64,000 bases of DNA from Anaeramoeba flamelloides (GCA_027625915.1 JANTQA010000023.1:21948001-22012000), one strand, 5' to 3'. Counted from the first letter of the stretch, positions 42,157 through 55,400 are shown. Notes: generated from the sequence alone by a model not told the origin. Numbers and translations are program-made.

Positions 42157-45100
42157 ATGTCAATGAAGACTGTTGGTCCTTATATTTTAGGTTTGTGAAC
42201 GCTTTTTTTAATTCTAATTAACAATAATCTTCTTCTTTTTTTTTTAGTATTTTACCTCTTAAAGATAATAATATTTGTTTTTTTGCGATTATTTCTGTAT
42301 CCAATTAATTAACCAAAAATTTTCTTCTTCTTGGAAACTTATAGGCAGAAAATTGGGAAAAGGTACTTTTGCGAAAGGTGTGATCTCATTCCAATCCTCT
42401 TTTAATTTTTTTTAAATTCTTGCAAAATGGTCATTGTTGATCAATAACGATTACATAATGGTGAATATTGTTTTTTATTCCATATATTCTTTTTTCGATT
42501 TGTAAAGTTAAACTTGCAAAGCACTGTAAAACGGGGGAAAGAGTTGCAATAAAAATCTTGAAAAAAGAAGATCTCTCGATCCAACCGAAAATGCTTCGCA
42601 AAACGCGAAGAGAGATTTCTGTTCAAAAGCTTATGAAACACCCAAACGTTCTTCGTGTTATCAATGTTTATGAGTCTGAAGAGTTTCTTTTTATTGTATT
42701 AGAATATGTTTCTGGCGGTATTTGTTTTGATCCTTCTCCTATTATTCTACACAAACTTTCTTTTGGTCTTAACCGTTTCTTACAATTTTTATCGGATTTG
42801 AAACAAAAATCACAAAAACTATTTTAAAATATTATCACTGAATATAAACAGGAGAGCTTTTTGATTATATTGTAGAAAAAAGATCTATTCCACCTAACGA
42901 AGCACGATTTTTTTTCCAACAAATAATGTTTGCAATAGAATATTGCCATTCCTTTTTGATCGCCCACAGAGATCTCAAACCTGAAAATTTATTGCTCGAT
43001 GAACACTTCAATGTAAAAGTTGCTGATTTTGGGATGGCTAGAATTATGCAACAAGGTGGAATATTACACACCTCTTGTGGTTCTCCCCATTACGCATCCC
43101 CAGAGGTTATCAAAGTAACTTATTAATCCCTAATATTTTGATTTTTTTTTTTTTTCATTTTGTTCAATATTTTTAAAGCACTTCAGGACGATCTTCATTT
43201 GATGTTAAGAGAACATTGCCTTCATGACCAACAACACATTTGTTGACTTCAAAGAATTTTAAATCAAGAGATCTTGTTAAAAATTTAGATTTTGATTTTT
43301 GAATTTTTTTAATTATGTTAAAAACCATTTGTTAACAATCATAATTATAAATATTTTCATTGAAAAGGTCCGAAAATCAAAATCCTCTTGCTACACTTCC
43401 TTTCCACCCCATTTGAAAATATAATAGAGTTTTGAGAAATGGTATAAATATATTTGATTATTAAATGGAAAGCATTTTTTCATTTTTGTAAACACAATTG
43501 ATTTTATTTTTGTCTTGTTTTGTTCGAAAATTGATTATTATTTTTTTTTTCTTTCAATTGATCAAAGGAGGAGTTTTTAATTTCTCTTATTTGCCGTTAG
43601 GTTTTCCAAAATTCAAAAGAATGGAGTAAAATCAAAAGATTTAACTCAATTCTTTTAAATTCTGGAAAACCTGGCACTTTTTTTTTAATTTGAGAAATAA
43701 AATGAAAATTTTTTAAATTTCGGTTTATTTCTCAAATTAAAAGAAAACCTAGGCACTCTACAGAATTGACGGCACTTGACGGCACTTCCCTCATTCCTAA
43801 TTTTTTATTTAGAAATAAAACTCAAGTAAGTTTTTGGATCAATAATTATAAAAAAACAAACCTAAAGATTTATTTAGTTTTTTTTACTCACTATGAAAAT
43901 AAAGAACATTATAACATCACTAGATTTTCAATATATCTGAGATAATTCATCAAAATAATCCTTGAGTTAATTATTTGATTTTTTTAAAAAATAGAATTTT
44001 TTATCAACTACTCTACATTTCAAGATAAATTTAAGATAGATATGTATTAATTTTTAATTCTGTAGATTTATTGTTTAACCTTTGAATATTTGTCTTGAAA
44101 TGCAGATTATGTTCTATAAAATTCTTTAATTTTTTTTACTATCACACAGATCTTTTTTTACTTTATGAGATCATTTTTATAACTATTTTACTAATCGGTA
44201 TTTTTCGAGTAATTGAACTATGAAGATATAATATATTTAACATTCAATAACAACATACTTTCATCTTAGACTTATCGAGAGTAGAAGATAACCCTTTAAA
44301 TATGAAAACAGTTTTCAACAGTTTTTATTTTTACTTGAAAGAGAGTTTTACATTAAAATAATGAATTATAATCACAATATCTTGATAAAATGAAAATTTT
44401 TTTCTATAATTCAACCTTTTTTTATTGTACTTTGATATACAGTTTATTATTATTATTATTATTATTTAATTAGAAAATAACACATTAGATCAATAGCAAT
44501 ACTTAATTTCTTTTCATAAGATTTAAAAAAAAAATCTTTTTTTTACATTTGTTTTTATCAACTTTTTTGATTCAAAAGTGTAAATATGGATGTTGTAAAA
44601 AATAGAGTTTTTACAATTTTTGAGAGAAATAAAGAGTTACATGCAATTACCCACAAATTTTGGTTATATAGTAAATATAATAACTGATTATCTTAATGGA
44701 ACAATAATAATTTTAATCCAAAAATAGTTTGGTAAATACCAATTCTTTCAATTTTCAAAAAAAAAATCATTTTTCAAACAAATTATTGATATTTACCAAA
44801 CGACTTCTTATTTAAAATCCTTAAGAGCTCAAAAATCAAAACGGGGGTATCGTTTACTATTACCGAATTGTGAGTAATTACATTTAACTCTGTATTTATC
44901 TCAAAAATTGTAAAAACTCTATTTTTTACAACATTCATATTTACACTTTTATAATTCTTTAATTGTAATATTTTCAAATTATTTTTTCACATTTTTAAAA
45001 AATACATCAAATTCATTTCTTCTTATGTCTTAAGCTGGATTTTTTGGCAAATATTTAAATAATATAAAGTAATTTTAAAAAAATCTTTGATAAAATTTTT

Positions 45101-47801
45101 TTAATGATCTACTAAAAATATGCTTATTCAAGTTATTATTCTGTTTGTAAATTTCTTTTGAAAACTTTTTTATAATGACTATATGTTTTTTTTTTTAAAA
45201 AAAAAAAACATATTGGTTGATTGATTTTATTTTAAGAGAAGTAACCTACCTATTTTTTCTAAAAGAAAAAATAAATAAAAATAATTTTTAAACCTAAAAG
45301 AAAAAAAAATTAAAAATTAAAAATAAAACATCTAAAATTAAAATAACAACATAATAAAAAAAAATAAAAAAAAAAAAAAGGGATTGGAGTATGATGGTAG
45401 AAAATCTGATATTTGGTCATGTGGCGTAATTTTATATGCATTACTTTGTGGGTATTTACCATTTGATGATTCAAATTATACGAAATTACTTCACAAAGTG
45501 AAAAATGGAAAATTTAAATTCCCGAAAACATTAAATAAACCAGAAAAGGATTTAATTCGAAGGATGTTAACTGTTGATCCCGAAAAGAGAATCACAATTC
45601 AAGAAATAAAGCGCCATCCATGGTTTTCAGAAAATTATCCAACGGATTTTATTCCACCATCCCCACCAAATAACTTTGAAGAGGAATTAAAAGAACCCTT
45701 TGAATTAAAAAAAATATCACCTGAAATTATGCAAAATTTAATTGAATTGGATTGGGGAAAGGAAGATGATCTTGTAAAATCATTAAAAAGTAATGAAATA
45801 AATTTAATAAAAATTTTTTATTCAATGTTTGATAAGCAAAGTGAAAAGGCAAAATTGCAATCTGCAAATCAAAGAAAGAGAAGAGGATCGTTACCACCGA
45901 GTGCAAAAATTGCCGGTAGAAGAGAAAGAAAATTTTCATTGCCATTTTTAAAAAAACAGGAACAGCAAAAAGATAATATTATTTCTGTTGATTCAAAATA
46001 TCTTACAAAGGATCTTGTAAAAATTCAAGAATTAATAAACAAGACTGAAAAAAATGATAATCTAGGTATTGATGATTATTCACAAATTATAAATCAATTT
46101 GAAGAAATAACATCAGGTATAACTTTAATTACTAATAATCATAGCTGTAATCATAATAATAAAATTACACTAAAAAAAAATATAATTAAATCACCCAAAA
46201 AAATCCAACAAAAAAAACTAATACCAATTAAATTGAAAAAAAACATGGATAATAATTATAAGTTACATGAGTGTGAGGATGATGAGAATAAAAATGGAAA
46301 TGGAATGGGAGATGAAGGTGCTATTAGAATTAGAAATAGAAAAAAGAATCAAAAGAAAAGTAAACATAACAAACAACAAAACAGTGATAAAAATGGAAAT
46401 GGGGGAAAAGATAATGTTCGAAAAAAGGGGGGGAAGAAGAATAAGAAGAAGAAAGGGAAAGAACATTTAAATGAAAAAAACAATATCAATAAAAAAAATA
46501 ACTTAAAAGTGAAACTTTTAGTAAATTTCATAACAGGAACAGAAACGGAAACGGAAACGGAAACGGAAACAGAAACGGAAAAGGAAACACAAACCGAAAA
46601 TGAACAACAATTTTTGCAAATTGGAACTGGCAAGGAAGAAAATTACAATAATATCAATGAATTATTTAGTCACCAAAAAAATACTATTTTTAATGAAGAA
46701 GAGAATGGAAAAATGAATGAAATGAATTCAAAAAATCATGATAATAATAATAACAACAACAACAACAACAATAACAATGGCTTTACTGATCTAATTATTG
46801 TCGTAAATAACATTAATGGTACTCTTGAGAAAGAAAATTATAATGAAAAGGAAAAGGTAATTAATGAAAATAATAAATCTAAATTTAAGAGTAATATGCA
46901 TTTTACAGTTTCTGAAACGGGATCTGATATCCCATATGAAATGCTTTGTTCTGATAATGACAACCAAAAAAAAAGTCAAAATCTAGAGAATGGATTTTTA
47001 AATATAAATTCAATAAATGTACAAAAAAAGAAAAAAAGAAGGTGGTCTATGACCAGATCAAGAAAGGAAAAGCAATTGCCAGAAAAATTGGAAGAAGAAT
47101 TAATCGTAACAAAGCCCCGAGTTAGGTCATATTCGACTGGTCATAAATCATCAAAATCATCAAGTAGTTTATCCCCAAGTGTTAAAAGTAAGAAAAAGCA
47201 AACTGAAATAAATAAACAAAGTTGGTTTGGTAAATATCTTCAAAAAAATAAATCAAAAACATTAAACAAAAGGTTATTAAAAAAATTAAAAAAAGCAAAA
47301 AAAAAATTAAATCAAAATTTAAATCAGCAACTGTGTGAAATAATGGACGTGTTACCAGATAGAATGGTAATACTTAGTGATCAATCATTATATAAAATAA
47401 TTACCCAGCTGCAAAAGGCGTTTAATATTTTAAATATCCAATGGACCTATCCTAATATAACAACTTTAATTGGTAAAACTTCAAAACTTGAAGTCTTAAT
47501 TAAAGTGAAAAATAATTCAAAAAAAAAGGAATTACAAAGAAGACAAAAATTGAAAGAATATGGAAGTAAATTTGAAAAAAAAAATTCAAAAAAAAAATCT
47601 AGGCATATATTTGAGCATAATTTTTTCGGAAATAATGAGAAAAGTGAAGATAGTGTAAATGAAAATAGAGAAATTACTTTTAAAAAAAACGTTATACATT
47701 TTATTTGGAAAGGTGGTACCGCAAAACATTTTAGAGATGAAATCACACGTTTGATTCAATTATCACACTTTTATTATCAAGCCCAAGATAAAAATTTATA
47801 A
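42157..47801 (+). CDS. BRSK: BRSK/SAD-like AMPK-related Ser/Thr kinase (five exons)
   Basis: Exons: 42157-42190, 42345-42377, 42508-42717, 42852-43114 and 45381-47801, with GT..AG and matching phases. The product is 986 residues. The N-terminal kinase domain follows BRSK closely: [22 protein letters not shown] Lys38, [24 protein letters not shown] with Asp133, DFGMA 151-155, and activation loop [16 protein letters not shown] with Thr166, the residue LKB1 phosphorylates in this family. After the junction, [20 protein letters not shown] continues it. A UBA-like segment lies near 293-333 ([13 protein letters not shown]). A long disordered part contains Lys-rich, Asn-rich and ETETETET tracts. The end near 832-986 ([20 protein letters not shown]) resembles a KA1-like tail. 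BRSK kinases control polarity and cytoskeleton in animals; that role is not shown here. Among AMPK relatives, SIK or NUAK are less likely. Confidence 0.93.
43568..43990 (-). mobile_element. LINE-A 3' end with H cassette in the kinase intron, - strand
   Basis: LINE-A terminal codons (ANKRN then KLLL) lie at 43570-43595. The H cassette is at 43596-43790, with two clean hairpins (GTTTTCCAAAATTCAAAAG / ..., and TTTGAGAAATAAAATGAAAA / ...) and direct repeats TTGACGGCAC TTGACGGCAC. LINE sequence (FLNKKLGMR) resumes above 43795. It is inside kinase intron 4, antisense to the gene. Confidence 0.65.
44575..44953. mobile_element. MITE family C copy (about 380 bp, terminal repeats of about 55 bp)
   Basis: The left end AAAAGTGTAAATATGGATGT and the right end ...ACATTCATATTTACACTTTT are long inverted repeats. 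Inside them AATAGAGTTTTTACAATTTT pairs with its complement. An inner pair TTTGGTAAATA / TATTTACCAAAC lies at 44731 and 44792. It matches 8720-9100. Confidence 0.8.
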
Positions 47802-48136
47802 GATGATTGTTAAATATTTATTAGATTGTTTATTATTATAATTATCATTATTCCTTTCTGAAAAAGTAAATATAAATGTTTTGCTATATTTATTATGAAT
47901 AAAAGAAAGTGGAAGATCAGTAATTCTATTGAATGTGGAATTTCTTTATTAATCTTTTAATTCTAATAAAACGATGATAAAACATCTATTAATTCGTGCT
48001 TTCTTTATTTAAAATATGATATATTATTTTTTTTTGTATTTAGTTTTTATATTATTTTTTTAAAAAATATAATCCATTTACGCTTTTTTTAAAAACAATT
48101 TTTTTGAAAATCATTATATTTTGAAAAATTGGTATT
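47802..48136. other. Kinase 3' flank, no gene seen
   Basis: AT-rich 3' flank. No coding or repeat signal beyond A/T runs and an (ATT)n stretch starting near 48137. Confidence 0.5.
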
Positions 48137-49420
48137 TATTATTATTATTATTATTATTGAGGTGGAAGTGTAAATTACACTCTAAGTGTACTTATACTTA
48201 AATTCATGAAAGGAAATTTAAGAGTGAAATCATAAAATTTATGATTATTAATTAAAGAAGTATAATTTTAAACTATCGCAGTTTAAAATTATTTCATTCA
48301 GATTTAATTACTTTTAATTTATTTAGAAAAAATAATCTGTCATTGTTATAGGTATGACATACCTATAAAAAGTTATCAGTATTTTCTATTATTTCCTTAT
48401 GTTCAGATTTTAAATTGAAAGGTCTATTTTTATTTGAATTGTTATTTATTACCTAGTGGTATCTATTTATGTAGTTAGTAAATGTTCTGAATTTCAGAAT
48501 TGATCAACTTGAAGGATAACTTAAATATCTTTGATTAATAAATTTAGACTTTTGATATATTATTATTGAGAAATATTTTTGAGGAGTGCCGCCAAGTGGC
48601 ATCCAATTTTGATTGGTTTTTTTTTATTAATTTCTGAAATTAAAAAGATAATATTAAGAATTCTCTTTTTATTACTAAAATTGCAAAAAAAAAATAACAG
48701 CTGTTCTCTTGAAATTCATAAGAATTTAATAAAATCAAAGATTTTACACAAATCTTTTAACTTTTGGAAAACCAAGTAAATTCTACAATTGGTTGAATTC
48801 AACAACTCATTAAAATTATAATTATAAATTTCTCATTTAAAAAGTTTTTTATTCTTTGAATTCCAAGTGGTTTTATTTTTAATTCTTTGGGTTAAATTTT
48901 AATAGTTTTTCAAGAAAGGGCCGAGATAAATAGACAATATTCTTTTTAAATTTAATTTTCTTTTTATTTAATTGAAATTACCAAGGTTTTGAATTTAAAT
49001 TCTGTTTTATAAATAAATAATATAATTTTCAACTATTATTAAGAGAATTGTTATTGAATAGGTGTTTACAGTTATTTGATATTTCTTTTGCGTATCTCAT
49101 ATTAAATACTAAACGGGAAATTTTGTTCAAATAAATTCCAAATATTTAATCTTTGATAAATCTTTTAGTAATTTCCGTTTTTTCTTTATTGGGTCTTCAT
49201 ACAAATTGAGTTGCTAGTTGATATATTATAATTAATTTATGATTTCATTTGATTTTTATTTCCTTTTATAATTACAATTTAATTATCTGAAAGGTATAGT
49301 AATTGCTTCTTAATGAATTTTTTTTAATAAACAAAAATTTTAAATAAGAGGAAATATTATCGGTGATAAAGGTGTTCCCTTGGAATATACAGAGCCCTTT
49401 TCCTTGATAATATTATTATA
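48137..49420 (-). mobile_element. LINE-B remnant with H cassette, - strand
   Basis: The tail palindrome GTGTAAATTACAC is at 48170-48182, the knuckle region near 48330-48440, and H at 48582-48785 beginning AGGAGTGCCGCCAAGTGGCA directly beside AAATATTTTTG (48571-48581). NELLN is near 48805-48815. Farther up, the - strand reads VYSKGTPLSP near 49385, the RT motif before the catalytic site. Heavily broken. Confidence 0.7.
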
Positions 49421-49594
49421 ATAAAATTTTATTAAAGTAATTTTAAACAATTAATTATTCATGTAAAATTACACCACTACGAATAGATTTTTGTATATAA
49501 TTTATATATGAAATAGACCCTTTTCATGTTTTTTTGAGGAAATTTTTTTAAAAAAAAATAGAGCTGATCTAAACTCGAATTCAAAAATATTAAA

Positions 49595-50095
49595 ATGGTT
49601 TAAATGGTCCAACGAATCACATTAATACAATTTCATTCAAATTGGAAATTATTTTGATTTTTGAAAAATATGAAAATCTTTTTTGAGTCGTTTTTTTTTT
49701 TATTTTCATTTAATTTTTTGAATTATATAACCTTTTTTCTTTTGATAAATAATATTTTTCTTAATATTTGATATTTGTTCAAATTTGGGTTCCAAATAGA
49801 AGAACTCAAATAAAATTAGTAAATCGAATCTAATTCTCGGACCGATCAATAATTCCTAATAGAATTTAAACCCAGTTAAGCAATTTATTTTTTTTGTTTT
49901 GGTCTCTCAAAAATTTTTTATACACCACAACTATTATTTTAATTAATAATTATTTATTTTTTCTTTTCTGAATGTTGTAATTTCTAAATATTTCAATAAG
50001 TGAATATGTTTCTAATTTGATATTTCTTCTTGAATTTATTAATTAAGATTTTTTTTTTAAAAATTGTATTTTGATTTTATATGATTTTTTGAATT
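49595..50095. repeat. Dispersed repeat F, copy 1 (about 500 bp)
   Basis: It shares ordered blocks with 57265-57775: ATTTCATTCAAAT, TTTTTTGAATTA, TGATATTTG, AGAAGAAC/CTCAAATAA, TTCCTAATAGAATTTAAAC, GCAAT/TTATTTTTT and TTTGGTATTTCTTC. No coding capacity is seen. The family is unknown. Confidence 0.6.
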
Positions 50096-50096
50096 G

Positions 50097-50790
50097 CGGA
50101 AGTGGAAAAAAATACCCAACTTGAAAAAAATCCATATAAAAGATTTAGAATTGTGAATAATAGAAAAATTATTCGGTAATTTCAAATTATTTCAATCAAA
50201 TCCTTTTTATAATAAACCCAATTTTTTATAAACTTTGTAATAAACCTACTAAAAGTTCATTAAAATGCTTTATCTATATAATACTCAAGTAATTGTTTGG
50301 GAAACCATAAGTAGATCTACTTTTTTTGAAAAACAATATAGTAGATTCCACTTTTAAGACACAAACTTTCAACGAAATTTAAGGTACAAAAAAAAATCTC
50401 ATTTTAAAGCACAAAATTGAAATTTATTTAAAATAATTTGTGAAAAAAAAAATCCCTAAAAATGTGCTTAATTTGAGATTTTTACAGTGCCTTAAATTTC
50501 GTTGAAAGTTGTGTATTAAAAGTGGAACTAACTGCAGAGGTTTATAGAAGTTTAGTAAATAGTTATTTTTATTCTTGTTTTTTTATTGATTGGATGTTAT
50601 AATAAACAAGTATATTTTTTTAGGTCATCATTATAATATGTGTATATTATTATTTTTGAAAGTTTGATTCTTAAAAAAAAGAATTTGATTGAAATAATTT
50701 GAAATTACCAAATAATTTTTCGATTATTCACAATTAAAAATCTAATACAGAGTTTTTTCAAGTTGGGTATTTTTTTCGCTACTATAAATT
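50097..50790. mobile_element. Foldback DNA element D with a nested M3 MITE
   Basis: Terminal inverted repeats of about 100 bp: TACCCAACTTGAAAAAA at 50114 versus TTTTTTCAAGTTGGGTA at 50754-50770, continuing through ATTGTGAATAATAGAAAAATT versus AATTTTTCGATTATTCACAA and TTCAATCAAATCC versus GAATTTGATTGAA. The central part carries the M3 element. Confidence 0.75.
50346..50531. mobile_element. MITE family M3 copy nested in element D
   Basis: The ends TTCCACTTTTAAGACACAAA and TGTGTATTAAAAGTGGAA are inverted. Inner AACGAAATTTAAGG / CCTTAAATTTCGTT also pair. It matches 31448-31650. Confidence 0.75.
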
Positions 50791-52455
50791 TTGATTCCAT
50801 AAATCTATCTAATTTTTGGACTTGATTTTTGTTTTAAATAAACAAAAAATCAGACATTAAAAAATATTTGAAAATGAGAACATTTCCTACTGTGGTTGTA
50901 CAATTGAAACCAATTTGACTATTGTTTTCTAAAAGGATACTAAAGTGTTGTCTGGGAATAAACCTCAAAGATTTTTGAGAGTAATTTGAACTTGAGAACA
51001 AATCTGATTTATTTTTAATTACAACAAAAGAGAATTATATAATCCATGATCGCGCTAATCAAATACTAAAAATAATTCCTCTGCCTTTATACTGTTAATT
51101 GTAAAATAAAATGATCAAAATTTTCATTTGGATTTCCAAAATAAAAATAATCCCAATATGTTAAAATAAATTTACCAAAACCACAATCCTATATGTAAAA
51201 TAATAATTTAAGCAGATTTTTAAGATAATAAAATTTGAAGTTTTATACTGATAAATTCAAATTAGTGTTTGAAAATTTTTGCTCCTTTTATCATTTTGAC
51301 AAATTTTTTTACCAAAGCTTTGGATCAAGAATTTCATTTGATTAAATGTTAAGAAACTTTGTAAAATTAGTTGTTCTTCAAAATATTCTTGATAAAGAAC
51401 TGTTTTAAAGGTGGAGTTATAAGATTTATAATAATTGAAATTGAACAAAAATATTTTATTACTATTTATTTGAATTTATCAGTATGATTGGTAAAATCTT
51501 TTTTTGGAAAAACCCTTAGGAAATTTTGTTCCATTTATTTTGACCCAAATAGTATAATTGATATCTTGCTTAAACTTTTGACTAAATTTTCCTCTTTTTC
51601 TTTTCCGGGAAGACCTCGAAGAAAGGGGTCTAATTTGGGTGTTCTCAAGTACTTCGGAAGGTACTTTTTTTATACCAACCTATTAAGTACTTGTATCGGT
51701 TAAGAATCCTTAACAAAAGTTAGACTTGGAAAAAAAGAACCTTAACTCAAAAGTTTATCCTATTTAACTTTCAAATAACAGAAATAAAAATGTTAGCTTT
51801 GTTCCTTACTATCTCATATAAATTGATTTAAAAGTAAAAGAAGGGATGCTCAGAATCTTTGGAAATTATTATTTTCGCATAAAAAAAATAACAAAAATTT
51901 ATTACTATTGTCTTCTAAGCTCGAAAAACAAAACTATAGAGAAAAAAAAAGAATTCAGCATATAACCAATTAAACCAAGGTCTTTGTTGAAATACATTCA
52001 TTGTTTTTCTGTAAATTCTGATCAAATTAAAAACAATAAAAAGAAAAAAATTAACAGTTTATTAATTTTCTGAAAGAGATTGTTCTCTTTTACTTTTTTT
52101 AGCAAAATATTACCCTTTTTTCATTTTTAAACAAACACTCAAAAACAAGGATAATAGGGATAATGTTTGAAATAACTTTTTATCTTGAGTAACTTTCAAA
52201 GTTAATTTATTTATTTAATTGTGAATGATTTTGACACTTTTAAACCATTAAATATTCGCATTTTTCAAACATGGACGTAATTGTTTGTTAATATTTTTGA
52301 AGACGTTGAACTCATTAGTTGACTTCAAAAATAATCTCAAAATACAATATTTTAAAAGCATAGAATTTCCAAAATTTATTCGAATGAAAAATAATTTATT
52401 TTTTCGATTTTTTTGATTTTCTTATTTTTTGCTAAAATCTAAAAAAACATTCAAC
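50791..52455. other. Intergenic before the SAPS gene
   Basis: AT-rich, with short frames on both strands (for example 51257-51448 -, 51488-51703 +) that show no family resemblance. The SAPS promoter and 5' UTR should lie near the end. Confidence 0.5.
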
Positions 52456-55400
52456 ATGCTTTGGTAAATTTTGTTCAACTAATTTTCAGTCTTTAACCCT
52501 TGTTGTCTATCAAATTCCTGATTGTTTTTCTTTTTTTAAAAAAAAGGTCTTTTCAAAATCAAGAGCAATCCAAGATTGAAAAACTAATACAAAACGGCAA
52601 ACCAAGTCTTGAAACAATTTTCAAAGAAGAAGATTTGTTGATTGATCTTGGGTTCAACAAAAGCGCTTTGGTTGAATTGTAATCTTTCTATTTTTATTAT
52701 ACTTTTCGCTTCAAGCTATTAAACCCCATAATTTTCCTCTTCCAAACTTCTGACCTATAGTATTTCGAGAAAGAAAAATGTGGAAACACTCGTGCAATAT
52801 TTACTCGTTGAACCAGATGAAAAAAATCAAACCAAAGAAAGAAAAATAAAGTAAATCTCAAAAGGATCTTTTTTCTTATTCTTGTTTTTTTTTTTTTTTA
52901 TCTTTACAAAACAAACAATTTTGGTACTCATCGTCTTAAATTTTTTTCTCAGGTTTCCTTTTTTAGCAAATGAAATTTTTCAAATGGGGCTATTTGGAAT
53001 TTGTGAGGTGATCTCAACAGAAACATATTTGATGGACAAAATATTTCAATTTTTGGACAATAAAAAACCTCTAAATAGTGTGTATTCCGGATTCTTTGCA
53101 AATTGTGTCTGTCAACAAACCAAGAAAAGATGGCGGGATGTAAGATATTTTTTCTTTCTTTCTCTTCTTTTTTTTTGTTTGTTTCTCTAATTTTTTGTTT
53201 TGTTTTGAGTTTCTGGTTGAAAATTGATCTTGTGTTAATTTGAAAATTATTTTGGTGTATCTTTGTAGTGGTATTCCTTTTGTTCCCAAATTTTTCTTTG
53301 GAGCAAAGAAGAATTGAAAAATAATATAATTTCAATACCCTTCAGTCAATCAAAAACGTTTTCCAGAAGAGTTATTATTTGTTGCAAAATAAATGGAACC
53401 AAATTTTCATTCAGCTTTCAAAAAAAGAGATTTTACAAATCAATAAACATTACAAATTTTTAATTCTTAAAATCAGCTTAAATTATTAATTTCCCTTTTA
53501 GAATTGGGGTTTTTTGATTTAATTTATTTCTTGTGATAGATTTTTTTGGAAAGATGAATGAAAATTTTAATCTTTTTATTTTACAATTAACAGTATTCTG
53601 GATGGGACACGTTAATGTAATTTCTTTTCCAGAAACAAATCGAATTCATAATTTAACTTGATGGAATACCAAAAAAGAACAAATCTATCTTATTTCCACA
53701 TAAATTGTTATCAGAAAATATTGGTAAAAATTGAAATGATGAAAAATCCTCCCAATTTAATGAACATAATCCTACAAAAACGATATGATGCGATTTAGTC
53801 CCTGATCTTCAAAACAAAAAACCACACTTTTTGCTTGTAAAAAAATAGTGTTTCATAGACTAACAACCTTGACTCTACCCGAGTTTATTTTGGGTTTAGT
53901 TTTTAATACAATCTTTTAGATTTTTAAATCAATAACAAAAAAAAATTTTAATTTGAATATTTCAAAAATGGTAAAAATTTCAATTTATTTTCAGAAACAA
54001 AAAAATATTAAAAAGATCAATAACAACAAATAAAGACCCAAGAATTTCAAAATTTAGGCATCATACTACCAATTATTTTTTTTTAGTCTGATAAATTCAA
54101 AATAATTTGGCAATTGTTATGAACATATGTCAAAACAAATGAGTCTGATGAAAAAAATTATTCTTTAATTATCAGATTACTAAAAAACAATAAAATAAAA
54201 TTTCCTTGGTTTGTCTTTCTTGTGAACAATCTGTGGAATCTCTGATTTTACACTTAAATTTACTTTTCAGAAATTTAAGTAAAAGTACACCTAGTGTGTG
54301 ATTTACACTTGTACAATAATAACTAAATTTTCAAAAAAAGTTCAGGTAAAGATATTAGAATTAATAACTTAAATCACATCTCATGCCCTAATAATTTTTT
54401 TTTTTCTATATCATGGTATAAACTTGTTGTAGAGGTGTTATAAACATTTAATATGTTATGATATTTTATAATAACAATTTTTAGAACATTTATTTTTGTT
54501 AGAAAATGTGTTATAAAATTTGTAACATGTTATAAGTATGTTATGAAGAATATTTTTTTAAAAAAATATGGAAAAAATCATCATATAAAAGGAAATTTTT
54601 AAAGAAAAAAACATTTTATTTATACACAAAACGGAGATGAAGGAATTCCATTAAATTATAGACCAATATCAATTAATAACACATTAGCAAGGTTTTTTCT
54701 TAAACTTATTTATAAAGGAATCGAAGACTCTTGGAATCTCGTATCAGATTCTCAATTCGGATTTAAAAAAAAAGTTAGATACTAGAATTGCTGTATTAAA
54801 TTTAGTTTTTGAATTAGAGAAACTTAAAAATGATAATAAAGATAAAGAATTCTTTGTGGTTACAATTGATATCAAAAAATGCTTTGATACTATTAGTCAT
54901 ATATTAGTACACTATGCTCTTGATAAATATATTCGAAATGAAAAAATCAAAATATGGCTAAAAAAATATTATAAAAAGGTTGGATTAGGAGTTTATCAAG
55001 GAAACCCTCTTTCGCCTTTCTTATTTGGATTTATCAGTCATTTTTTAATTGAAAAAATTAAACACCTTGCAAAACATGTTCAGATGTTTGCAGATGACTT
55101 GATTTTAATAATGGAAGGACCAATTTCAGAAATTGACAACAAATTAATAATAATCTGTAAAATTATTCAAGAATTTGGAATGAATCCAAATACTAACAAA
55201 ATATTAAAGTCAAAAACTTTATCAGAAATAAAATATTTAGGAATTTGGCTTGAAAAAGAAAAACATTTTAAAAAAAACTTTGAAAAAGTAAAAGATAGTT
55301 ATAAAACAATTAAAAAAAAATATTTAGCCAACAAAAACTCGCCAATGGAATAAAATTACAAATGTTTAAATCTATATGTATTAGCCAATTATTTAATGGA

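Noticed and set aside
43760-43790. Short direct repeats TTGACGGCAC resembling a mini-array
   Set aside because: Only two to three units and no spacer pattern; they belong to the H cassette and are not a CRISPR-like array.
51488-51703. 71-codon + frame before the SAPS gene
   Set aside because: Somewhat better composition, but no start context, homology or exon phase that links it to the SAPS gene.
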